Of a stretch of 64,000 bases of DNA, positions 1 to 11,785 are shown in pieces. The notes below the pieces were generated by a model, which saw nothing but the letters and a program-made list of their open reading frames with translations, was not told where the DNA came from and did not search any database. This stretch comes from Cristatella mucedo (lineage: Eukaryota > Bryozoa > Phylactolaemata > Cristatellidae): contig WPIO01000084.1 of NCBI GenBank assembly GCA_009760855.2, positions 1,019,001-1,083,000 of the forward strand, written 5' to 3'. The stretch's first letter is position 1; every line of letters starts with the position of its first letter. Made by a program: the position numbers and the translations under genes.

Positions 1-1555
1 GACACGAAACCTGTGATGCTATAATCTATAGCTATGCGGCATGATAGCCAAAGCCATGTGAAGTCCGGTCCATTGTGCTCGAGGCTTTGCACCAGGCAGC
101 AGCTACTCTCTAGTTCTCGAGTCAGGCACTTGAGAGCTGCCCTGTGCAGATATGAGGGCTGCTCTTCGTAATGGCTGGCTCTGGAAGTCCATAACCCTCC
201 GCTGCTGTTTAATAGACTTCTCATTGACTTGTTATCCTAATGTATGAGCAGCCTTTGTCACTGCCGTGTTCAGCTACTGTTGGTATATCATCGTGCATTT
301 TCCCTGCACCAACAAGTCGCTGACCGTGATTCCAAGACTCAGAGCATGGCCAGAGTTTGTCGGTTGTCGGCTGGGGGGGGGGGGGGACTTGCACCATTAC
401 CAGCTCTGCATTTGCGGCCAAGCTCTGTCCAGGTGTGGAAGCCGCTGCACTCTGTTTGTCACAGTGGGGCACGCTGTACGCAGCTTAAGCCCCGAGTAAG
501 CAGCTCTGGCGTCGCACAGAGCTCCATCCAGCTGGTTGCCTACGGCTGAGCAGCCAGACGTCGTTTTAGCACCCGTAGATCTGAAGACGGCCTCAAGAGT
601 GCACACATTTGAAGTGCACTTGACTGTATTCTGATGAGACTGAGCTGCTCGTAACTCGTGCTGCATATGCTTACGGCTGGCCTGTCCTGGCCCAAGTGCT
701 TTCGCTAGTAAATACCGAAGTAGATGCTGTCCTGTCATCTACTCGTTGGCTACGCCCTGCCTGATGCAGGCGTTGCTGTCAGTGGACTTTGCCACGAAGT
801 GCCTCGTGTAGCAGTAACGTGTCTGGCATTCCATCGAGCAGTCGGTTCGTTTTCACAGCAGCCAACTTTGATGTGGACTGCGAGCTAAATACGTAGAGCG
901 CAGCGGTCGTCTGGGCTTCTCCTGCAGCACACTTCAAGCAGCAATGTTTCTATGAAGCTTTGAAAGCAAGACCTAAAGGTCACACCTAAGTTGTCGAATC
1001 TGTGCCAGTGCTTTTGCTTCGAGGGTTGCTGGCTGAAATTGACGTCAGTCGAATGCTTCTCTGCCCCTCCCGAAGACAAGAGGGTGGTAGATGACGCATA
1101 CTCGTGCCAGCGGCATGTCTTCTTGATTTGGCCCGGTGGTTAACGAGCTCGCATTTAACGACCGAGGTCAATGTGAATGTATTTGATGACCGAGGTCGTG
1201 GGCTCGAGGCATGTGAAGCACCTGAATTAAGATTAGGTTCTCCCTGGGTAGAAATGAATTATACGAATGAATTGCAAATGAATGTTACAAATGAATTACA
1301 TGACATTATTTTTTCTAGCAACTGTATAGCAGATATTTGCCGTGAGCTATCACGGTGGTTGCACTCGATTCGGGTTGCACTGAGAGGGTGCAGGCACAGA
1401 CGATATCCGGAAAATTGTTTGGAGTTGCCCCCCTCCCACACCGGGGCACCCATGCAGCTGCTGCTCGAACGCCGATAACACAAGCTCGTTGGTGCTCGTT
1501 GGAGCGGGGATGCTGACGGGTCGGCACCATGCTCAGCTGGCTCGCTTCGTTTAAG
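1..1555. other. No gene seen
   Basis: Several 60-120-codon frames occur on both strands, but none has flanking splice signals or a recognisable product. A G12 run lies near 376-387. Confidence 0.6.
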
Positions 1556-1812
1556 GTGAGGACCTGCTACAGTATCTGGTCGGCCGTGATGCGGGCACAA
1601 ACCACGCGGACCTGCACAAGGCTGCGGTCGCTGCCAAAGCCGCAGCTGCTGCCACCTCCCGGTTCTGCACTAGTCTGCTTGCCCTGGAAGTCCTGCTTCC
1701 GGAAGGACTGAAGCACAGTGCAGCCACTGCACCGGCAGCTGTGGTGGCAACAGGAGCAGCGGGTACAGAAGCAGCACCCGAGGCGCCAGCGGCGGCAGCC
1801 ACTCTCTTCCAG
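1556..1812 (+). CDS. Candidate upstream Ala-rich exon, possibly formin 5' coding exon
   Basis: A 257-nt open frame lies between a good acceptor (pyrimidine-rich ...cgtttaag) and a donor (CAG|GTACGG). It reads GEDLLQYLVGRDAG, then a helical segment containing KAAVAAKAAAAATSRF and LLALEVLLPEGLKH, and ends in an Ala/Pro-rich run finishing ATLFQ. It enters in phase 1 and leaves in phase 0, which fits the phase-0 start of the formin exon at 10447. The Ala-rich composition resembles that exon. I do not recognise a domain. The link to the formin is inference and leaves an 8.6-kb intron. It could belong to another gene. Confidence 0.35.
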
Positions 1813-2149
1813 GTACGGCCGGCAACCGGTGAAGCACTTAGAGCGCCAAGTCCCTCAGTGCCGAGCTGCTCACTTTCATGACAGCGGCCCGCACATGCTT
1901 ATGTGCGTAGTGCATTCGCTCATCGTTTCGTGCGGCCGTCGACGGCGGATGAGGCTCGTGTGACGCCGAGATCTGCTTCCTTGAGGCAGCCGTCCCCCAA
2001 ATGACCGGCTCGTGCGCAGTCCTGCAGCTGGTATACGGAGAGCATTGCATCAGAGCAAATGCCAAGCACCATCGTTATCGCTCACTGCGGGCTTTTGCCG
2101 TTTGCAGCACTTAGCCTTAGTCGCGCGCACTCTGGGGTCGCACGTGCCA

Positions 2150-2688
2150 CGAAGCAGTGTGCATGGTGCCACCCGTGGTGCCGCACAAAGAGGAAGGGGC
2201 AGCACGCAGACCCACAAGGCCCGCCACGGCTTGGCTCCTTCGTACCTAGCTAAACTGCTGCATCAGTTTCAGCCTGTTCGTACCCTGAGGTCCTGTGTGG
2301 ACAATAAATTAGCTGTCCCATTCCTCCGCTTAAAGACAGTTGGCGACAGAAGCTTTAGCTTTGCAGGTCCTAGACTGTGGAACTTGCTTCCATGATTCTT
2401 ACGCAAAGACAACTACTCTCCTACTGCCGACTATGGCTCATCCTTTACAGCGGTCCTGAGCTGCTACTTCTATGCTACTCACTACCTCAACTGCTCTCCT
2501 GACTCAGCTATGCTTCCCACTTTCTTTTTGTTGCGTGAGACGAAGTCTGTTGGCTACCGAATGCGTACCGAAAGCCGCTTAGGCTGTGAGTGTGCTATAC
2601 AAAACTCTCCTGCGTAACACCCACATTGTCTTTATGACTTTGTGGAGTTACAGACGGAGATACATTACATTACATTACATTACATCAG
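2150..2688 (+). mobile_element. Second non-LTR retrotransposon family, 3' end with (TACAT)n tail
   Basis: Frame fragment HGLAPSYLAKLLHQFQPVRT, VPFLRLKTVGDRSFSFAGP (RT C-terminal end), then a 3' UTR (acgaagtctgttggctacc, gaatgcgtaccgaaagccgc) and (ATTAC)n at 2661-2685. The UTR is shared with 53510-53922 and differs from the (ATT)n family. Confidence 0.82.
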
Positions 2689-2884
2689 CACCCGGAGCTG
2701 ATCTGAGGCCCTACTGCTCAGAAGGTCAAGGAGCCGTCTGGCTGGCATGCCGTACCACCGACTCGACCGTGATATCTTCCTCGTCCTTGTCCTCATCGGC
2801 CCCCCCCCCCGAAGCCTCCTGGCAAATGCAGGTAGAGCCAACAGCTTTGGTTGATGGTGCATGGCGAGCTGCCAAGAATTCACA

Positions 2885-2899
2885 GCAAATGTAAAGCAC

Positions 2900-2989
<90 letters not shown>

Positions 2990-3040
2990 AGTTCTCTGAG
3001 GGCGCTTTATCAAGTGTGTTATTCCTATTACTATTATTCA
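2885..3040 (+). mobile_element. L2-type 3' tail with an internal (AG)n expansion
   Basis: aaagcaccca then (AG)n then agattgagttctctgag, ggcgctttatcaagtg and an (ATT)-rich end. The flanks are the family tail; the microsatellite sits where intact copies have tagaaagagat. Confidence 0.85.
2903..2986. repeat. (AG)n microsatellite
   Basis: About 42 uninterrupted AG units inside a retroelement tail. Frames read through it (RERERE or SLSLSL) are artefacts. Confidence 0.97.
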
Positions 3041-3104
3041 ACCGTGCTGTCCTTGGACAAAGAGTAAGGTAGTTATAGGAATACAAATATTTTAATGATA
3101 ATGT

Positions 3105-3330
3105 TTTCTTTTTTCTAGGGCTAAATCTCTTTCTAGGCACTCTAGGTAGACTGGAAAGAAAGCATGTCAACTGATTAGCGGTAACATGCACAAGTGCAGC
3201 TCACAAGCAGATAAAGGACGATTCACACACATCTGGGACATGTGCTTGAAGAGCAGGCAGATTTTTTGTTTCCCATTAAATGTCAATAAGTCAGGCGATG
3301 CCAATCGGTAGATACCTTCATGTTTTGGAA
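3105..3330 (-). mobile_element. L2-like 3' fragment, antisense, decayed
   Basis: The minus strand reads ASPDLLTFNGKQKICLLFKH, a decayed match to the L2 SPDLTTFKRNLK end, followed by the 3' UTR words (gattagcggtaacatgcac, ctctttctaggcactc). Confidence 0.6.
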
Positions 3331-3399
3331 GTATCGGAACGGAAAGAGCAAAGGATTCTTTTAATGTGGAGAAAAATGGCAGAAGAGAGTGCTCTAGGA

Positions 3400-5854
3400 G
3401 ACCGATGGCAGTAGTAACGAAGGGCCGAGTCAGCTTCAGCATTCGAATGTGTTTCCTCGGCATCAGGAAGAAGGGCTTCCGATTGATGCCAACGGTCTTT
3501 TTACCAAAAATGAAACCCTACTTTGGCCATAATTTCATTAGCGAAAAGAGCGACGATGGCTAATCACGCAGGACAGAGAAATCGAAACAAGGGTACTGCG
3601 CTCAGCAGCTGTTATCGCCGCGGATCTCGGATAGCCGAAGGAAGGAAGGAAGGTGCCCACACCAAGGAGAGCTACTCGGAGCAGCCTAGTTAAAGCGGTA
3701 CTTGCCACCTGGAAAGTCTGCAAAAGGTGCTTTTCGGACGATATGAGATGAGAGACCAGTGAATTAATGGATGTATGAAAGGCAGCAATGGGCTGGCCAA
3801 ATGACATGGAATGCTGTACCAAGAGATGGGGGGGGGGGTCCTGGCCGGTAAACCGATCTTCTGCTGCCATCATTCCGTGGGAACTCTAGCTACTGCAATG
3901 AGTAATCGGTGGATCCCAAGAGATCTGCTTTGAGCTCTTTTCATTGGACGGCCCACACAGATCCTAGTTCGCTTGCTGGCCTCTAATGAATCTGTTGCTT
4001 GGTGCTGACACTGGAGCCAACTTAATACAATTTAGTTTAGGCGCCGCCTGATCAGTGTCATGGCTAGCTACCTGCAATGCCTATGCTAGCAAGTGCTGAC
4101 AGTCCTGATTGAATAGAGGGTAGTGCTTATTCACTAGCTGGTTATGCGTTGGACCAGATTACTATAAATGGTTTTGTCCGAGGACAGTCTAGGCGCTCAG
4201 ATGTGTAGAGTAACCGAAATTCATTTCAATAACGAGGCATTGCACTAAGCCCGTAGCCAAACTGAAGGTGTCTCCTTATCTCTTCCCGTGCTTCTGATGC
4301 TCAAGGAAACCCGTGACAGCACCAGCAGCGTTCATTAGTAGCGATACCAGTGTCAGTGTCAGCAGAGGGCTTGCTCCTCAGTCGCTACCTCGGCCGCTTG
4401 GGCTGCTGCTCTTGTGCTCTTGTGCTCTTGCAGCTCTCTATTCTCTATTCGAGTTTGAATTAGAATCTGCTGGGGTATTTGTCAGGCTGAGAGCAAGAGC
4501 CACCTTGTGGGATTGCAAAGATGTATCCGATACTTGCACATGGCTCCAGTTGTAATACTCTTCACAGCCATCAGCACACTTCAGCCCAGATAGCAGGCGC
4601 ATCAGCCCTGTGCTGCCTAGTTCAAAGGTCGTTAGTCGAGACATGCTCAGAGAGCCAGATACCACAGCACGAGTTTTCTTAGAAGCGACGTGGCTCGAAT
4701 TCCGTAATCATAGGGCATGACTATAAATAGGCACAAACGGTAAATTGTTAGACTGTAAATGACGTCAGATCGGCTGAGAGTGATTACGCTTCGTTCAAGC
4801 CTTATGCCATGAGTGCTTGTGTCTCCTCAGGCTCGCACCAGGGCCTCGGGGCCATTAATCAAATTCGAAATATTACTCGAGCACAGTCTGGCACGAATTT
4901 TGTGCATGCGTGGGTCCTATTCACCACTCTGCTTAGGTATTTCCAGATGTGGGTGTATGCAAGACAGGAGGAATCTTTGTAGGACCGCCAGTACATGCTT
5001 CTGTCCACATGAATTAAGGGATCACCGGTGAAAAGGAGCATGAACAAGACCTTGTAGCAGCTCATTTGGAAGTCAGCCACTTTCCGGCCGGTGCTTGACT
5101 CAGCACTTCCAGGCAGAGCGCTCTCTAGGCCGGGCAACTGATCAGCTTGGCTTGACCGAGTTAGCAAAGATGGCTGCAGCCTGCCTAATGCAGCAGCACC
5201 TCCCTCGAATAATCGAGAAAAGTCGATGGTATCAATGGTATCTGCCCCTACCAGGACTTTATTACTTACAAAGCGACGTCATGGCTGAAATAAGAACATT
5301 TCTTTGGAGTCCAGAAAAGACTGATGTCAGCATAATACTTTACACCATCAACATTTTCTGTTCGAAACTTAGTACACATATTTCTGTTCTGACTACTTGC
5401 TAGTGCTTCTTCCCTCTTCTACATGTGTGCAGCCCTAACGTTGCCGTATGCGTTCCAGTTCCAGTATTGCAAGCAGCCTCGAAGGGTTATGCTATATATA
5501 CTATTCATGAGCCACATGCCTAGCTAAAGATGATTTGCTTAGACCAGCAAGCAAAGGGAGTTAGCGGAAACTGGAGCTTTGTGAGTGGTTCTGCTTTGGC
5601 GAAAGTGCATCCCGGCAGTCTACTTTGCTAAAGCTGAGCATACTCTTACCGTTTTCCCTCCTAACTCGGCACCGACTCGGCAAAAACTCGATGACAATTT
5701 CATTCTGGTTTAGGCTATGGCATCTCTCGATCCTAAGATTGAGAAAAATCGGTCGAATGTCATTAAATAGGAGCAGCTTCTTTGAGCCTCCTTGCTGTCT
5801 AAGCCAATCGATCATTCATCCACTCACCCTCACTTGCTGCATTAGTCTGCTAGT
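3400..5854. other. No gene seen
   Basis: Frames at 3538-3873 (-) and 5095-5403 (+) are open but lack family features. If the exon at 1556 belongs to the formin, this is intron. Confidence 0.5.
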
Positions 5855-6044
5855 TGGTGAGCCGTGATGGCACACTAGGTAAGGCGGTTGCTTTCACGGC
5901 CTCGGTCCCGAGGTCGTGGGTTCGATTCCTGCGGCGGGGCGATCCTGTATCGCCACTGCAAGCGGTGGTGATAGCCGTAAAGGCTCTTCTGTTGCTATAC
6001 AAAAGAGGCTGTTTAATCAGCTAGGATTTATTTATTTATTTTAG
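5855..6044 (+). mobile_element. tRNA-derived SINE, family A
   Basis: The head gagccgtgatggcacactag has box A features, ggtcgtgggttcgattcctg is box B, followed by a family body (gcaagcggtggtgatagccg, aaggctcttctgttgctata, caaaagaggctgtttaatca) and a (TTTA)n tail. Confidence 0.85.
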
Positions 6045-8739
6045 TAAAACAGCAATCGCTGGCGATGACACCCTCGAATTTATTAAGGCGTCCACGGCAT
6101 GTTCCTTTATATCATAAGCTTATACTTTTAGCCACGGATTCAACGAATCCTACAAAGAAGGCGCCAGGCAGCATCTGCATATGGAATGCACCTTAGCACC
6201 ATCAATGGTGCACATTACTTAACAATATAAACTTTTCCGACAAATCTTTCTTAAAAGGTTACCTTCTTTTTCTTCTTCCTCTTCTCATACTCGTCTACAA
6301 TGACTCAATGTCCTCGCCTGGCCCCTTCAGTGGGGAATCCTCTCGTCTTATCCAGCCTTTAGCTTTTGAGCTGGCTGTTGTGGGCGGACTTAGTCGGCCA
6401 TCTATGTTCCCTGCCTCTTCAGTGTAAACGCCTGAACTGGGGGTGGGGGAGCCGACATCGGTAAGGTAGAAAATCGATAGTGCAAACGCAGCTTTAAAAG
6501 GAAAAATTTATGCAGAGCACGTTCTGCTGAGGCATGCATGTGATCTTATGGAGGCTGCCGGTTGATGGTTTAAAAAGCAGTACAGATCCATCGGCAAGTA
6601 CTTAGTAGTCATTCACCTTAAAGCAGCAAAAGTATCAGTTTTCTCTTAAGTCTACATGTGACTACTGTCACACAATTGACGGAACAATGGCTCTGGGTTT
6701 CCATTGCATGGGAAATGATTAAAAATAAAAGAAGTTAGCTACTTAGCCAATGAATCGCTAGCAGACAGACAGGCGAAACCTCTTGCCGAGTCGGCTGCAC
6801 AGCCGATGGCAGTCACCCAAAGCGGCAAATATGAAGCTGCTTATGCGCTAGGTCTCACACACGGCTACTGTTTTGCTAATCTTCTACTAGGAAGCATGTG
6901 TGGTATTGCTCGCTTGTGAAACTGTGCAGTGAGACAGAGGCCGTTGACGGTTCAGAATCTTTTGTTGATTCACCAATCGAGGCTTCTGTGGATCGGCACC
7001 CACTGTCTCCACATATATCATAGATGGAATGATATTTTGCCTGATAACAAACAGCAGATCTTTTTCCATTGCACCGCAGAGAACCACGACGGCTATATAG
7101 GCACTGCAATGCTGGAAAGGCTGGAGAAGAATGACGAAGAAACACGGCAGTATAAGCATTAAACAAGACATGCACATACACATTCTCTTTTGATATGCTC
7201 GGTCTTTACTCAGATTGAGAGAATTAACTGTGCCGGGTAGTTCAATGAGCATAAGTACTGCAACGGTTTGAACTGTTTATTAAGCTATCCTCACTTAGAC
7301 CGTGTTCTGTAGGCAAACGAGTACTACCGTTGGGCATGCTGTTATAGCGACAAAACAATCAAGGATGCTCCTGCAAAAGATGCAGCTCAACGTATATCAG
7401 GTAAGACACCGTGTTTGTAGCAGATCTGGGTTCTGTTTAGGTCAGTCAAACTGCACAGATCAATCTAATGGTTAGAATAAGAGGCCAGGCATGCTCCTGG
7501 CATTAAAGGCTGCTTGTGAACCGGTTTGATTTATGTATTTGCACTCCAGACCTTTGTTGGAAGAGTTGTCCGGTGGATGCTCGTAAATTTTTAAGTTTAC
7601 CCGTCTAAATGTAACCCTTAGGGATTTGCTCGAATAACAGTTTTTATAAATGTCGTGCTGATTGCAATACATGTTTGTTTTGTGACTGGTAATCTGTGCT
7701 CCAAAGTTTTAGCTAGTGAACTGAACTGGTAAAATGTGCTCAGATGCAGGCTTCAGGCTTTGCCTCATTTTAGCAGGAGGATACAGGGGTGACAACCAGG
7801 CCAGCACAATCCATTCTACTTGATTAAAAAGTTGGAAAATGCGAGATGCTTAGAAGAGCACTTCTCTAGCATTATTATGTCCAAAAATTAAAAACAATCT
7901 ATTTTTGACTTAATTAATTGATACAATATGAGATAGGCCTTTTTTGGGTACCCTTCAGGCTGCCATCTCAACCTCAGTGTCACGTAGGCTTTGCAGACTG
8001 GCCGTAATAGTTGGTGTCACCTGATAAGCAAGGAGTACTACTGCTAAATTCATATAGTAGGGTTCATGCTTGGGACCTCATAATCTTTAGTGTACGACAT
8101 ACGTGAACACCTGTTCGACTGATTTGATCTAATGGCCAAGCATGCACTCAACCCTCTGGCACACCACATTATCTTCAGACTCCTACGAGCTTTCATTTCT
8201 CTGAAACCGGAAGAATATTCCGTAATTATTTAGCTAAAATTAATCTTCGAGCTTTTTCAAGCCTTATTTGTTAGACTGTAGCTAGAAGAAGATATTGCTA
8301 AGCACTGAGCACAATAGCCAGGTGAAGGAATGGTGATTGGGAAGCGTTTGCTAGTAACTCTCGATATAAATCTCCTCCTGATGTCTCTCTTCATCCTTAG
8401 CTTTTGGCAAACGAAAATCTGAACTCCGGATCCGCATTTTCCGGATGTTGGAAAACCGTTGCTTAATGCTTGACCTTCGCGAGTATTCACAGTTAGCAAA
8501 GGTAAAGCAAGAAGTGTGCATGGCTTCTGACCCACGATGTTAATTATGTCCAGTGGCCTACGCCATTGGCTAAAGGGCACACTACTCAACGACTCCGTGA
8601 CTTCTTCGATCTACCACTACCATACGTGTAGCCTGAGTTTCACCAGCAGAGGATATTGGGAGTGAGAGCTGAACCTCGAACTTCGCTGTCTCTGGGTGCT
8701 CAAGGAGCTTGCTTGCAGCAAGACTTGCTTCCAGCATAT
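6045..8739. other. No gene seen
   Basis: AT-rich DNA with scattered short frames. No exon with convincing splice sites and codon continuity was found. Confidence 0.5.
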
Positions 8740-8925
8740 TAACAATAAAAATAATACATTTGTACAGCACCATAAGAGAACTTAGTCTCTTTCTAGGCAC
8801 TTTACATATGCTGCAAAGGAAGCACGGTCGAATGGTTAGTGGCAGCATGCTCAATGACAACAAGCAAAACCTGGTTAGAGGTGACATGGGTGACAGAGGT
8901 GACATGGTGAACGTTCGATCGACTG
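8740..8925 (-). mobile_element. L2-type 3' tail, antisense
   Basis: aataaaaataatac, agagaacttagtctctttct, aggcactttacatatgctgc, gaatggttagtggcagcatg: the family 3' end in reverse. Confidence 0.8.
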
Positions 8926-9527
8926 GGAGTGTAGCCCCTTATGCAGTCTTGTGCTATGTGCACTGACAGCTGCACAGGCTTTGTTTGCACTATGACAACT
9001 CACCAGGAGTGTCTTATCAAGGCAGTCGGGCTGCAACCCCCACCCCCTTAAGCCTGGCAATGTGACTCAGGAGGACATTTCGCCAGCTATAATTGGCTGG
9101 CTAAGCTAAGGTGCAAGTTCAGTCCGTTTAATGGAATGATATGCTGAGCTGCAAGCAATTTGTTACAGATAATATGCTTGTTGGTAGGCACAACATTCCG
9201 CTCGAATGGCTGAAATGGTCGATTGGTCCAGGAAATTTAACGATTGCACTAATAGATGCAGTCGTTATTTGGTAAACCTATAACGGTCTGAGGTATTAAG
9301 GCCAGAGCTGTCAATTATTCTCATGGCTGTGCTGTCATCTATCTGACTTTTTTCTAGTTGATTCGTTTTAACGTTGATATGTGAGGTGGACATCCTCAGT
9401 CAACAGTAGTAAAACAATCTCCAATAGCTAGCAGCACCGTTAGTGCAAACCCCTTGATTTTTGCATTTACTGATAACAGGGTTCTGTGTAAGAGTCCTCT
9501 GAGGACTTGATTGAAGGTGGCATGCTT

Positions 9528-9714
9528 GGTGAGCCGTAATGGCTCACGACCTCGGCGATTCAGGATTCGAACCCACGACCTCGGTCCGAGGTCGTGGGTT
9601 CGAATCCTGAGGTGGGCGATCCTTTATCGCCGCTGCAAGCGGTGGTGATAGCCGCCAAGGCTCTTCTGTCGCTAAACAAAAAGAGGCTGTTAAATCAGCT
9701 TGTATTTTTTTAAG
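9528..9714 (+). mobile_element. Family A SINE with an inverted box B in place of box A
   Basis: Body and tail as at 5855, but the head between gagccgtaatggctcac and box B is replaced by an inverted copy of the box B region. This makes a perfect 25-bp inverted repeat (9560-9584 and 9586-9610) with a one-base spacer. Confidence 0.85.
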
Positions 9715-9716
9715 CA

Positions 9717-9912
9717 TAGCTTCCTCTAACCACATTTGCATGCTGACCCTGTGCATGTCACCCCGAACCATGTTATTCATGTTGTTTATCAAGCAAGATA
9801 CCACTCACCATTCGATCGTGTTTCCTTTGCTGCAAATATAAAGCACCTAGAAAGAGATTGAGTTCTCTGAGGGTGCATTATCAAGTGTAATATTATTTTT
9901 ATTATTACTATG
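9717..9912 (+). mobile_element. L2-type 3' end, directly after a SINE
   Basis: cctctaaccacatttgcatg ... tagaaagagattgagttctc, tgagggtgcattatcaagtg and (ATT)-rich end. It abuts the SINE tail at about 9714. Confidence 0.85.
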
Positions 9913-10446
9913 ATTAGAGGCACGGGAACTTACTTACGGCTCCCTTTATTGCACTTGTGCGATTAGTGTTACTTGATTCACAGCATGTTGTACCAGAGGC
10001 AGGCGATCCAATATTTGCACTTGATATACCTATGTGCTGGTGTACTTATATGTTGTTCCCATTGGCCTAAGAGCAAGAATGGATTACTATCAAGCAACAT
10101 TGAGATTGTGGATAACATGTAACATAATGTGTTTATTTTAGGCATGTCAAAGTATCCTCAGCAGGAATGTTGCAAAGATACAAATGTAAGCTGTATACTC
10201 ACAGCCCACTGGTAGCCCATTAATGCACCAAATGGCTGCTCTTTTGATTTATTCTTTTTTCTTCTCTACCTCCTGCAAGGCTGCACACGGCTCTTTTCCC
10301 AGTGCCATCAAATGACCTCAGCAAAATTTCAGCGCTCAAATGGTTGCTTGCATTGTTGGTGCATGTTAGGCAGGCTGCCTAAAGAGGCGTGCACAGAAGT
10401 AGAATCACTTATTCATCGAACAGTGGCACTCTTTCCTGCATTCCAG

Positions 10447-11785
10447 CATAAGAGAGCCGAGGAGACCAGCACACCCGAAGAGGTCACTGTTGCCGACTTG
10501 CAGCGGCAGATCGAAGCACTTAGCTTGCAGATCAACGCCTACAAAACCGAGATCAGCAAGCTGAAGGCTCACACCTGCCTGGAACTCCAAGCGATGAAGC
10601 TCGACACCACTGACGTGACGTGGAAGCCTTTGATGCCGGCGTCTGTGCCAGACTTGACGATGCCATCCATCGGCAACGGATGCTTGCTGGTGGCCATGAG
10701 CGGTGGCACAACAGATGATGGAGCAGCTGCCGAGCCGTCAGCTCGATATCAGTCCACCAAGCCGAGGGCACCGGGGTTGAATCTGGCTTGCCACATTGCC
10801 GCAGGCAGAGCCGGCAGCTGTGAATCGCTGCTGGCCGAAATTGCTTATAAACCCACCGAAGCCGGTACGAGAGGGACCGTTCTCACAAGCACGGCCGCTG
10901 AGACAGCAGCAGCTGCCTCTGAAGCATCCGAAGGGTCGGCCGGCAACGGAGCGCTGCTGGTGCGGCCTCGTGCCTTTATCAAAGGCCAGTCGTGCCCACC
11001 CGTGCTCCAGCGAGCAGCTCCGGAACTGGCCAGTCAGGAGGCTGCCTGCAGGGCGGCGGCAGCGGCTGGCAAGACCAGTCAGAATGCAGCCGCGGCCGCT
11101 GTGCCGCCGCCGCTGCAGTCAGCCACTTGGCGTGGACGCTCTGTGCCGGCTGCCGCCGCCGCTGTGAGAGGGTTGGCAGCTCAGAAGCCAGCCCCGGTGG
11201 CACGTGCCGAAGCACGGCAAGGGGCAGCGAGTGTCCGGCCTGTGAGAGGCCGCAGCGCCTCACAGGAGCGCAGCACGCCCAATGTCGGCACTGAAGCAGC
11301 CGCTGTCGCGCGGGTGACACCGGAGGAGCACGGCTTGGCTGCTGCGACCGTGGCTGCAGCCGCCACGAACGGTCAGGTCAAGCTGCCTGAAAATGTGGTT
11401 GCTGCCATCAGCCCTGGTGGCATGACGCTGTTCTGCCGCCGATGTCGGATGCCACTCGTGCGATTCCACGACCATGGCGGTCTTAAGGTTGGCAAGCTGG
11501 TATCGGAAGATGGTCAGATCCCACTCTATTTGATGTCGACTCCACCCGATGTGACTGCAACTTCGCTTGCTCAGTTGCAGCCGCCCAGTCCAGCATTGGC
11601 ACCATCAACTCCTCCCCTCCCACCACCTCCTCCACCGCCCCCTCCGCCTCCCCCACCCCTGCCCATGCATGGCAATGCAGGCCTTCTGCTCTTACCAACG
11701 CAGCAGTCATCCAACAGAACTATGCATCCACACGTGTCTTCTGCACAAGGCAAGGACGACTCGGCAGCAACGCTCAACAGAAGAG
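10447..11785 (+). CDS. FMN: Formin exon: coiled coil, Ala-rich linker and FH1 proline run
   Basis: The acceptor is a strong pyrimidine tract (ctctttcctgcattccag) and the donor is AGAG|GTAAGG (phase 1). The open frame runs on upstream to 10312, but the acceptor argues for an exon start at 10447. The N-terminal part ([20 protein letters not shown]) looks like a short coiled coil. The middle is rich in Ala, Pro and Ser. Near the end, [19 protein letters not shown] has two CxxC-like cysteines, followed by a run of about 20 prolines (FH1) and LPMHGN. If transcription starts inside the preceding intron, the Met at 10312 could serve as an alternative start. Confidence 0.85.

Noticed and set aside
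3167-3463. 98-codon minus-strand ORF that looked protein-like
   Set aside because: Its second half is a decayed antisense L2 reverse transcriptase end (SPDLLTFNGKQK), so it is not a host gene.
5095-5403. 102-codon plus-strand ORF
   Set aside because: No recognisable motif, no splice partners, composition like the surroundings.
5869-5945. A functional tRNA gene
   Set aside because: Box A and B are present, but the sequence does not fold to a full cloverleaf by eye, and it repeats with a common non-tRNA body and (TTTA)n tail, so it is a SINE.
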